A DNA stretch of 64,000 nucleotides from Malurus cyaneus samueli (Eukaryota > Chordata > Aves > Passeriformes > Maluridae), in assembly GCA_009741485.1 (NCBI GenBank), contig CM019228.1, positions 11,368,448 through 11,432,447 of the forward strand, written 5' to 3'. Numbering within the stretch: the stretch's first letter is position 1; each line of letters begins with the position of its first letter. The notes under the pieces are model-generated. The model had not been told where the DNA came from. It worked only from the letters and a program-made list of their open reading frames with translations, and did not search any database. The position numbers and the translations under genes are program-made. Shown here piece after piece: positions 24,001 through 36,000 of this stretch.

Positions 24001-27000
24001 CACACACATAATCCACAAAATCACAAATCACACAAAAATAAAATAAAACACACACCAATCACGCACAAAACCACACAAAACCGCAACAAAACCACACAAA
24101 AACCACACAAAATCACACAAATCACACAAAACCACACCAAATCACACAAAATACACAAATCATTCAATCACTCAGACACACACAAAATCACACATTAAAT
24201 CACTATAAAATCACACAGAATAACGAAAATCACAGACAAAATCACGAATCACACTCAAAATCACCAAAACCAGACACAAATCACAACACACACACAAAAC
24301 ACCTCAAAATCATGCTCAAAATCACACATAATCGCACACAAATCACAAAATCAACAAAAAATCAAATAAAATCACACAAATCACAAACCCAAACACACAA
24401 CAAAACCAACAAAACCACACACGCAAAATCACATAAACACACACAATCACACAAATACAAAACAACAAAACACCAAAACACACAATCACACAAATCACAC
24501 ACAAATCCTTCCCAGGCCCTTGAGTTCTCGCTCCCGCGGCTGCTCCGGGTTGTGGTTGTCAGACCTGGCACCTCTTGCTCCAGCCTGGCTGCCATCCCAG
24601 AATTTCAGCACCCATGACCTTTTCCCTGCAAGACAGAACAGATTAACGGGTCCCATTAATCCCTGGAAGTGGCCAAGCAATGTCACTCGGTGCCAGCTCA
24701 GTGCTCCATCCAAGGTTGGAAACAACGATCTTGGAGAGCTTTCCCAACCTTAATGATTGTGGGATTCCAAGGTTCCAGTTCCTGCAGGGAAAATGGGAAA
24801 AGGAGCAGCTTTGATGGGGTTTGAGGCAGGACATCCGTGGGCAGATGTTCAGCAGCCAACATCCCCCCAATTTGTGTGATTTTGTCTGGTTTTGTGTGTG
24901 ATTTTTGGTGTGATTTTGAGTGATATTGAGCAATTTTGAGTGATTTTGTTGTAGTTTTGTGTGTGGTTTTCTGTGTGATTTTTTGGTGGGATTTTGAATT
25001 ATTTTGTGTGACTTTGTGATTTTGAGTGATATTGTGTAATTTTGTGTGTAATTTAGAGTGTGAATTTGTGTGTAGTTTTGTGGGTGATTTTGTGGGTGGT
25101 TTTATGTGAGTTTGTGTGATTTTGTGGATGATTTTGTGTGAGATATTGAGTGATTTTGTGTGTGAACTTGTGTGTGATTTTGTGGGTAGCTTTGTGTGTG
25201 ATTTTGTGGGTGGTTTTGGGTGATTTTTGGTGAGATTTGAGTGATAGTGTGGGTTCTGATTTTATGTGTGATTTTGAGTGTGATTTTTGGTGTGATTTTG
25301 GGTGATCCTGTGTAATTTTGAGTGATTTTGTGTGTGGTTTTGTGTGTGATTTTGAGTGATTTTGTGTGTGATTTTGTGGATAATTTTGAGTGTAATTTTG
25401 TGGGGGATTTGTGTGTGATTTTGTCTGATTTTGTGGGGGATTTGTGGTGTAATTTAGAGTTGTGATTTTGAGTGATATTGTGTGATTTTGTCTGAATTTG
25501 TGGGTGATTTGTTCATGATTTTGAGTCATATTGGGTGTGATTTGAGTGATTTTGTTGTTGTTGTGATTTTGTGTGTAATTTTGTGTGTGATTTTGAGAGT
25601 GATTTTCAGTGATTTAGTGTGTGGGTTTGTGTGTGGTTTTGTGAGTGATTTCCTGTGTGGTTTTGAGTGATTTTGCGTGATTTTGTCTGTGATTTTGTGT
25701 GATTTTGTGTGATTTTGTGCATAATTTTGAGTGTGATTTTATGTGATTTTCTGCATGATTTTGAGTGATTTTGAGTGTGATTTTGAGTGTGATTTTGCTC
25801 TGAGGATGTGGCACATTCCACATCCGGATTCATGGCATGTTTTGGAGCCATATCAACTCCAGGAAGAAATGTTTTAGCAGCACACCTTGTCAGGAGATCA
25901 AAACCCCAATTCAAAAGTGCTGGATGCAATCAACACTCCCTGCCTGGTGCTCCCGGTGCCTGTCTGGCAGGTGGAGCTGCAGGTGAGGATTGCTTTGGGC
26001 TGCATTTCCGAGCTGTTTTCAGCTCCTTTTTGCCATCTCTGAGAGCAATCAGGCTCCAAGGGAAGGTGGCAGATTGTCCCCTTTGGTCCCCAGGGTGGGT
26101 CAGGGAGCACACCATGGCAAAGAATGATTTCATTCTCTTGCACGAGTAAAACAAGAAGGAGTGAAAAAACAACCAGGAACTGCCACTGCCATCATTCAGG
26201 TCAGGTTCCTCAAAACTGAGAAAAATGAGCTTAAAAATAATGTTTTTCCAGAACTGCATCGAGGAGGTTCTTTTTATTTACTGCTGGGTTTCAGGTCTAC
26301 GTGAGGTTTTAAATTTGGGTTTTGCAGCGTGGAAAGGCGAGGCTGAGATCCACTGTGTGGTCATTTGGCTTTGGGGGAAGGACTTGGATGCATCCTTGGG
26401 AAAATCATGGGATTTGTGACATGAGGAATGTCAGAGATCCACAGCAGCACGGCCTGAGGGGTGCAGGGAGCAGCTTTTGGGAAGGACTGAAGGAGGTCCC
26501 GCTGAGGGGTCAGCTGTAAATCTCTGCCTTCCCCTCCAGCCTCTGTCTCTTATTCCCAGAATATGTTTTCAGAGTGTGTTATTGCACCCTGAGCCTCAGG
26601 CTGCTTGAAATCCCTGTTTTTCAGGGTGAAAAAAGGCTGGAGAACAGGGTGAAAACAAGGAATGAGCAAAACCCTGGCCAACAGTGCCACCAGGGCAATG
26701 CAGAGGTGCCTGCTCAGCCCAGGAACTGGTTTGGGAATCAGCCAGGCACGGATCTCTCCATGCTTTGGAAAAGTGGAACCATCTCTGGAAAAGCAGGAAC
26801 AAGTCAGACCTGGAGCCTCTCCTGCTTTGCCATCCCTGTGGCTTCTTTTGCTTCCCCTGCTGAGCCGGGAGCTTTTCCCACCCTGTGCTGGTTCTTTGCT
26901 TGAGCCTCCAGCCTGGATTTGTGCTCTGGCTGCCACTGTGACGTGAGCCCAGGCCCCCAAAAAAGGAGAAAAGAGCCATCAGAGAGGGATTAAAAAGGGA

Positions 27001-30000
27001 CAGGAGCCCCAGGATTCACAGGGAAAGGGAAAACAAATCCATTCCAAGCCCAGATCCGCTGTGCAGGGCCTCGAGGAGGTGCCAGGTATGAGCAGGGGTC
27101 CCCTGGGAGCTGCAGCAGCAGCGCTGTGGTTCCAGTGGTGTAATTCCATCAGATTTGATTCCTGGGGGATGTCTCTGCTCCCCAGAGCTGAGGAGGAGCT
27201 CTCTGTCCCCACTGCTGGACACTGATGGCTCCTGAAACGCTTGGGGTGAGTAAGGGCCACCTCAGGGTGGGAAATTGAGGTTTTATCAGTGAAAACATGC
27301 AAAAAGCACCATTTGTTTCCATCCCAGGGCTCCAGGAGCGCTGGGTGAGCACATCCCAAGGAGTTCAGGGATAAATCCAGCCACTATGATCCATCCACTC
27401 GGATAATTCACCCGTCCTCATCCCCACGATCATCCAGCATTCATGCCAAAGGAGCTGTGCCTTTGGCTGGCTCAGGGATCAGCAGCTCCTGGGTCGGTGT
27501 CACCAGCAGGGCAGAGCTGGGCTCCTGCACAACCCGAGCAGGGGATGCTCCTTGGAGAGAAACATCCCATGGATCCTGGGGGAAAGTCTTCCTCTGGGAA
27601 TCTTGAACACAGTGTTCTCCTAAATAATTTCCACCTCTGTTATAACCCATTTTCCACAGGTTTGGCTGTCCCAAAACTTCTCAATTACATTGCGAATTGG
27701 CTGTTCTGTTATAGGATCCCAAAAAAACAGCAATTATTGGGATAACGCCCCTTGTCCAGCAGTATCACCCCAAGAATCCAAGCACAGGCACCCACCCATG
27801 CTGTTGTGACCTTTTCCTGTAATTTTTTGACAATTTCTGACCTTTTTCTGGGCATTCCCCGTTTTCCAGCCGCCGCCGTCTGGGCGCCAGTCCCCGACCA
27901 AGAACACCCACAACGGGAGCCCCTCCAAATGCCCCCGCTTCGTGAAGATCAAGAACTGGGAGACGGGCTCGGTGCTCCACGACACCCTGCACCTCAAGAC
28001 CGCCATGGTGAGTAGAGCTAGGACCAGCCAAAATTCCCCAAAATTTGAGCAGATCACTGCGTTTCCGAGATCATGGGATTTGTGACACAAGAGATGTCAG
28101 AGATCCGCGGCAGCACAGCCTGAGGGGTGCAGGGAGCAGCTTTTGGGAACTGCAAGGACTAAATAGATCCTGCTGAGGGGTCAGCTGTAAATCTTTGCCT
28201 TCCCCTGTATGTCTATGTCCCGTATTCCCAGAATATTTTCAGTGCATGGTATTGCACTGCGAGCCCCAGGATTTACCCAGGAATGTGAAAATGGAGGAAT
28301 TCAGTCTTGTCTCCAGGAGGGTTTGAATTTCAAATCTCTGGTGCAATAAGGGGCAGAGGGGAATCCACCTGGGGTAAATCAGGAAGAGCATTTGGCTTGA
28401 TGCCAGGCTGGGGGGTGAATCCCATTGGATGGGGAGGGACAAAGCATGACAGCCCATGGCCTGGCTGTCATCACACAGTGTCCCAAACCCTCTGGGAATG
28501 TCCCTGTTCCTCAGACACCGCCAGCCTGTGTGCAGGGGATTGCTGACCTCCCCCAGCCCAGCCCTGGTGACCAGAGGTGGCTGCAGAACATTCCCCATCT
28601 CCTCTTGTCCCCTCAGACCACCGCGTGCACGGAGCAGATCTGCATGGGCTCCGTGATGACCCCCAGCCCCCACATCCGCAAGTCAGAGGACACCAGGACC
28701 AAGGAGGAGGTGCTGCTCCTGGCCAAGGACTTCATCGACCAGTACTACTCCTCCATAAAGAGGTGAGCACAGCCCGAGGACACTGCCATTGCCCAGATGT
28801 CACACGTGTCACCTGCAGAGCTGCCCCAGCCCTGGGCCCAGCACAGGAGGACCTGGAGCTGCTGGAGGAGTCCAGAGGAGGCCACGGAGCTGCTCCAGGC
28901 TGGAGCCCCTTGCTCTGGAGCCAGGCTGGGAGATCTGGGGGTGCTCACCTGGAAGGAGAAGGCTCCAGGGAGAGCTCAGAGCCCCTTTTGAGGCCTAAAG
29001 GGGCTCCAGGAGAGCTGGAGAGGCACTGGGGACAAGGGATGGAGGGACAGGACACAGGGAATGGCTTCCCAGTGCCAGAGGACAGGGATGGATGGGATAT
29101 TGGGAAGGAATTGTTCTCTGGGAGGGTGGGCAGGCCCTGGCACAGGGTGCCCAGAGAAGCTGTGGCTGCCCCTGGATCCCTGGCAGTGTCCAAGGCCAGG
29201 CTGGACATTGGGGCTGGGAGCAGCCTGGGACAGTGGGCGGTGTTTTGGGGTCCCTTTCCACCCAACCCATCCCATGATTTCAGGATCTGATCTCTCGTGC
29301 TTGGGAACCAAAGCAGGGAGAGACTCTGGTGCTCCACGAGCAGCTGCTGCCTCAGCCGAGCCCCATTCCCGGGATTTGCTGGGTCCAGGCAGGTCCCTGT
29401 GCTGTCCCCTGGCCCTCGGTCTCTCCAAAACTGGAACAGCAATCCCCACAATCCCTGTGTGTGGTGGGGAACAAGGCATTCCAGCATCATTCCCTGCCTG
29501 ACCCACCCCTCCTCTGCTCCTGCCCAGGTCCGGCTCCAAAGCCCACATGGAGAGGCTGGAGGAGGTGACCAAGGAGATCGAGGCCACTGACACCTACCAG
29601 CTGCGGGACACGGAGCTCATCTACGGGGCCAAGCACGCCTGGAGGAACGCGGCGCGCTGCGTGGGCAGGATCCAGTGGTCCAAGCTGCAGGTGAGCACCA
29701 ATCCCACTGGGATACAGTGTTCCAGGGTGCAGGTGAGCACCAGTCCCAATCCCAATGGGATACAGTGATCCTGGCTGCAGGTGAGCACCAATCCCACTGG
29801 GATCCAATGATCCTGGCTGCAGGTGAGCACTGATCCAAATCCCAATGGGATACAGTGATCCTGGCTGCAGGTGAGCACCAATCCCAGTGGGATCTGGTGA
29901 TCCAAGCTGCAGGTGAGCACCAATCCCAATCCCACTGGGATCCGATGATCCAAGCTGCAGGTGAACACTGATCCAGTGGAGACATCCAGGAGATTCCTGC

Positions 30001-33000
30001 CAAAGGGTGTGCTGGAGTTTGGGAGAGGCAAACCCTGCTCTCCAAACCTGGGAAGCACAGCACAGGTCCAGGCGCAGCTGTTCAGCACACACAGCTCCCC
30101 TCAGCAGCTGTGGGATAGCAGCAGGAGCTGGAAAAGCATCTGTGGGGTGGCTGTGTCTGAAATGGAAGCTGGTGCTCCAGGGGACATTTTCCCAAAATCA
30201 GATCCTGCTCCAACATCTTCCCTGCTGCTTCCAAGCCTGGAGAGAGGCAGCAGGACGCTCTTGTCCTCGGTACTGAGATCCAGCAGGAGGGGATTTGGCT
30301 CAGTGCCCTTTTGGCAAGAGGAAGCACAGAGCAGGATTGGAGCTGGTGATCCCTGGGGAATCCCTGGGTACAGAGATGTCCTCTCCTCCCGCGACCTGGA
30401 ACAAATCCAGCGCTGCTGAGCAGTTCCTGTGGCTGCCTCACACAGGCAATGAGCACAGCTTCTCTCCTGATCTCTCCATGCTCTCCCAGCTGCCCCTGGA
30501 TCCCTGGACATGTCCAAGGCCGGGTTGGACAGGGTTTGGAGCATGCTGGGATGGTGGAAGGTGTCCCTGCCATGGCACGGAGTGGCACTGGATGAGCTAT
30601 AAAACTCCCTTCCAACCCAAACCATCCAGGATTCGCTGTCCCTCAGATCTGACTGACCCCGTCCTGTTCCAGCTTTGAGTGCTGATCCACGAGAGGAGCA
30701 GAGCAGAACCCGTAATTGTTGGGGATAAGACAGGAACAGTGGCAGGTTGGGAACATGGGAACGAGGAGATCTTTGCCTCGGCAGCAGATGAGTCACCCCT
30801 CCAAAGCAAAAGGGGCAGCTGGATTAGACATCCCCGTGTTCCTGAGGCAGGGAACGCGTAATTGCAGAGCTTGTGATCCCTGAGAAGCCACAGCGGCACC
30901 GGGAGTTCTCCGTGTGCTGCATTTGCTCCTCCCGGCTCCGCTGTGGAAGCTGGAATGTCCTGCAGGATCCCCACAGCCACCGTGTCCCCGTTTCAGGTGT
31001 TTGACGCGCGGGACTGCACCACGGCCCACGGGATGTTCAACTACATCTGCAACCACATCAAGTACGCCACCAACAAGGGCAACCTCAGGTGAGACACCAT
31101 GGGCAACCTCTGGTGAGCAAAGGGCAACCTCAGGTGAGACACCGCAGTAGGGCAACCTCAGGTGGGCAAGCAAAGGGCAACCTCAGGTGAGCCAAAGGCA
31201 ACTTCAGGTGAGCCAAGGGCAACCTCAGGTGAGCCAAGGGCAACTTCTGGTGAGCAAAGGGCAACTTCAGGTGAGCCAAGGGCAACCTCAGGTGAGCCAA
31301 GGGCAACCTCAGGTGAACAAAGGGCAACCTCAGGTGAGCACCAACGAGGGCAACCTCAGGTGAGCCACCAGGGAGCCACTGGGTTTGTGTCCAGGGGCCT
31401 CTGGATGTGTGACACCCCACTCAGCTGGCCAACACCAGTTCTGGGAAGTGTTAGAGTGACCTGATTTGGGGTGAAGGTCCTGCTGGTCCAAGTCTCTTCT
31501 TGCTCCCTGTGGGGAGATTTTCCTGTTATTTCCCCTTTCCCATATCCTTCATCCAGCTCCCCAGTCAGCACCCAGGAGCTGGGAGCACCCCAAATTCCAG
31601 AGCTGTGGCTTCCTCCAGGGTGACAGCTCCTCGGGGCCCACTGGGGGCACACCCTGAGGGTGCGCAGTCAGGGACACCACTTTCCCTCCTGGCACTCACC
31701 GGCGCTGTCGCTTCCTTGCAGATCCGCCATCACCATCTTCCCGCAGCGCACGGACAGCAAGCACGATTTCCGCATCTGGAACGCGCAGCTGATCCGCTAC
31801 GCCGGATACAAACAGCCCGACGGCAGCGTCCTGGGCGACCCCGCCAACGTGGAGCTGACCGAGGTACCCAACCCATCCTTCCTGGGAATTCTGAGCATCC
31901 CCCCAGCGGGGCCGGGCTGGGTCAGTCAGGTTGGGGTCGTTCAGTGAGGCACCACGGGGGGCGAGGTTGGGTTTGTGTCATTCTTAGGTGGTTTCCCAGG
32001 AATAAAAGCTGGGATTGTCACTTTTCTGCTTTTTTCACTGCTTTTCTCCTTTACCATTACAGGTACAAGCCATGATCCTACTGGGGATCTGTCCCAGGCT
32101 CATTTTCACCCCAAATCCCCCAAATTTGGCCTTGGGTGGGCTGGGACAGGCCACCCCCTGTTGTAGCTCCCTTTGTTCAACCACAAGGACAGAAATCCTG
32201 TTGAGAGTCGCACCCATGGGCACACAATTCCTGCCCACAGCACCCAAGGAGCAGGTGACCCTTCTGGAACATCACCCCTGCCTTTATTTCCCCCGCAGAT
32301 CTGCATCCAGCAAGGCTGGAAGGCGCCGTACGGGCGCTTCGACATCCTGCCCCTGCTCCTCCAAGCCAACGGCAACGACCCGGAGCTCTTCGAAATCCCG
32401 CCGGAGCTCGTGCTGGAAGTGCCCATCCGGCACCCCAAGTGAGTCTGGGGCAGCCCCAAAACTGCTCGAGGGGGCTAGCAGGACTGAGATTCTCTGGTTT
32501 CTCATCCCGTGCTCAGCTTTTCATTAGGGGCTTCATCCAAAATCCTTTTCCAGGTCTTCCCTCCACTCAATTATCACATCCAGATAGATTTTTTTGGAAA
32601 GTTTCCCTTTCCTTGAAGCCTCCCAGGACTCAAGAGCCTCTTCCAGGTCTTCTCTCCACTCCATATCCATATCCATATCCATATCCATATCCATATCCAT
32701 ATCCATATCCATATCCATATCCATATCCATATCCATATTGATTTTCTTGGGAAGTTTCCCTTTCCTTGAAGCCTCCCAGGGCTCACAGCACTCCTTAATC
32801 ATCTTGTCCCCATAAACAGCCCCTAAGGGAGGTGCTGATGGAAATGTCCTGCTCACATCCTTCACCCTGGTAGCAAAATGACCTCCCCCATCCCCCTGCC
32901 TATGCTGGGTGGGAAATTCCTGGCTGGTTGCCCAATCCTGGCTCTTTTCCTGGCAGGTTTGAGTGGTTTAAGGACCTGGGCCTGAAGTGTACTGGGCTGC

Positions 33001-36000
33001 CAGCGGTGTCCAACATGCTCCTGGAGATCGGGGGCTTGGAGTTCTCCGCGTGCCCCTTCAGTGGTTGGTACATGGGCACGGAGATCGGCGTCCGGGACTA
33101 CTGCGACAACTCCCGCTACAACATCCTGGAGGTGACTCCCTCTCCTGCTGCTCCTGGGGCTGTGGGGTTACTGGGACAGCTTTGCCTGTGGTGGCAATTC
33201 CCCAAAATCTTCCTGTCCTGTGCGGTGTCCAGCACAATGTGATCCCTGTTGAGCTGTCCCACAGGATTCCCAAAGAATCTTAGGGATCAGCAGGACCTGG
33301 TCATGCTGGAGTCAGGAGCTAAAATATGAAAGGGTGCTGAGACATGTGGTGGCTCCTCAGGGCCGTTCCTGAGCTTGGGGACCCTCAGCTGGTCCCCTGG
33401 ACCACCATGGACATTCCCCATTCAGCCATGGCTCAGGGGATGTCCAGCCATGGCTCAGAGACAGACCAAGGCATGGGAGGGTGGATCTGAGTCCATCCAA
33501 ACCTTCCAAGGAACGCTGCATTATTTTGAGGGAATCCACCCCTCCCCAGGCTCCTGATAACCAGAGGGGTGACAGCAGTGGGAGTGTCCAGCTGTCCTGA
33601 TGGTCTCAGCAGTGTTTGACCACCTGCCCCTGGTCCAGGAGGGGGAAAGGCCGCGCTCCTGCCATGGAGAGGGAAAGGCAGGATTTCTTCCCAAAAGGAG
33701 GCAAAGCATCAGCCCTTCCCTGCCCCATGGGTTCCTTGCGTCAGCCTGGGCCTCTCCTGTGGTTCCTGTCCCCAAGCAGAGATCTCCAGTCCTCAGGGTT
33801 TGGCCATTAAATCCTTCTCCTTGTTATTGCAGCAAGTGGCCAAGAAAATGAACCTGGACATGAGGAAAACGTCCTCGCTGTGGAAGGACCAAGCCCTGGT
33901 GGAGATCAACATCGCTGTGCTCTACAGCTTCCAGGTACCTCGGGGCTCTGCTGGTCTGGGTCAGGCTGGGGGGACACGGGGATGGCGTGGGATGAGCGTG
34001 GAGGTGTCCACCTGAGGCTGAAATTGGGTTGGGCCTCCCTAATTCGGGCTGTGCCAGTGAGATTTAATAATTCTGTGCTCTGGGGGTTGTAAAACAGCAC
34101 TGCCAGCACCTGGGTTCTGCAGTCCAGAGGGGATATCCCAAGGGGGAGAATCCAACCCTTCTGACACATCCATGGAAAATCCATCCCTTCTGACCCATCA
34201 ATATGGGGCAAATCCAACCCTTCTGACCTATCAATTAGGGGCAAATCCAACCCTTCTGACCTATCAATAGGGGCAAATCCAGCCCTTCTGACCCGTCAAT
34301 AGGGGGAAAATTCAATCCTTCTGACTCATAAATAGGGGATAAATCCAGCCCTTCTAACCCATCAATAGGGGAAAATCCAACCCTTCTGACCCATTAATTG
34401 GGGGAAATCCAGCCCTTCTGAGCTATCAATAGGGATAAATCCAGCCCTTCTAACCCCTCAAGAGGGGGAAGATCCCTTCTGACCCATCAATGGGGGAAAA
34501 TCCAACCTTTCTGACCCATCAGTGGGGGAAAATCCAGCCCTTCTGACCCATCAGTAGCGGGACAAATCCAGCCCTTCTGACCCATTAGTTGAGGAAAAAT
34601 CCAGCCCTTCTAACCCATCCATGAGGCAGGAATCGGTCCAGGTTCTCCTCATACCTACATTTAAGTGTTGAGTGACAAAACCAGTCCTTGGCAAGGTGGT
34701 TTCAGAGGATCAGGGTCCTTCCCAGAACTGGGTCTGAGCTGCCCCACTGGAAAAACTTCCCAAAGTTCTGAGCAGAGGATGTTCCATCCCTTCCATCCCA
34801 TCTTAGCCTTTTCCCGGTCCAGGACAATTGATAGGAGGAGAGCAGTTCCACAGCACATCCATTCCCAAAGGACTGGGGCAGCCTTTTCAGGAAAAGCAGG
34901 AGCAGCAGCTGCCCTGGGCCATCCCCAAATGCCCTGTAAGACCACGGGAATGAGGAATATTTGGGACAAACAGCTCCAAATGGAAAATTTTCAGATTTGG
35001 CTTCTGGGTTGTACTGACAGCTGCTGGCTCTGCTCTCTTGTCCCCCCACAGAGTGACAAGGTGACCATCGTGGATCACCACTCGGCCACCGAGTCCTTCA
35101 TCAAGCACATGGAGAACGAGTACCGGTGCCGGGGGGGCTGTCCGGCCGACTGGGTGTGGATCGTGCCGCCCATGTCGGGCAGCATCACCCCGGTGTTCCA
35201 TCAGGAGATGCTCAACTACCGCCTGACACCCTCCTTCGAGTACCAGGTGCTGTCCCCAAGCTCTGCTGCCACCAGGGTGGGTTTGGGAGCTCAGGAGGTG
35301 CAGGGAAGACAGGGACACCATCCAATTCCTTCACCAGCTGTCCCTTAATTCCATGGCAAATCCAATTGATGCTCCCCGCTAGCGAAGTGTGGGAATGGCT
35401 GTTTGTCCCTCCACGAGAAAAACTCTAAATCACACTGAGCTCCTCCCTTTGGAAGTGCCTAATTTCACCCTTTGATGGGCAGGTGAGGAAAAGGCCTGGA
35501 AAATGCCTGTATCCCATTCTGTTCCACCCTGCAGGTTTGGGGGGATGGCTCCTGTATCCCATTCCATCCTGCAGGTTTGATGGATGGCTCCCATATCTCA
35601 TTCCATCCCGCAGGTTTGAGAGAATTTTGTATCCCATTCCATCTTGCAGGTTTGAGGGGATGACTCCTGTATCCCATTCCATCCTGCAGGTTTGTTGGAT
35701 GGCTCCCATATCCCATTCCATCCCACAGGTTTGAGAGGATTTTGTGTCCCATTCCATCCTGCAGATTTGGGGGATGGTTCCCATATCCCATTCCATCCCT
35801 TAGGTTTGAGGGATGGCTCCTGGCTCCATATCCCATTCTATCCCACAGGTTTGGGGGATGGCTCCCATTTCCCATTCCATCCCGCAGGTTGAGACCCCAG
35901 CATTTAGGATCCAACACTGGGACAGGGGCTCCTGCCCAGCAGTCCCAGCAGGGCTCTAACGCTGCTTCTGGAATGTTCCACGCTCCAGACCGTGGGGAAG

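Larger units (their letters stand above)
20486..25828 (+). repeat. Large repeat unit, copy C
   Basis: Same order as copy A: core 20486-21717, forward array 21718-24506, spacer 24507-24868, reverse array 24869-25798, and the same end GGCACATTCCACATCCG. It shares the left flank of copy A (from CCAGGTGTCCCAGCTGGGTG), which copy B lacks. Confidence 0.92.
18688..27869 (+). other. NOS1: NOS1 intron 3
   Basis: Contains a 47-bp minisatellite just after exon 3, a minus-strand CR1 end (19.84-20.25 kb), the third copy of the large repeat unit (20.49-25.83 kb) and about 2 kb of unique DNA before exon 4. In mammals a testis-specific NOS1 transcript starts within intron 3. I cannot identify an equivalent first exon here. 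Confidence 0.85.

Noticed and set aside
28577..29290. 237-codon ORF across exon 5 and intron 5
   Set aside because: It starts out of frame with exon 5 and continues into CR1 DNA; the correct frame ends at the donor at 28763.
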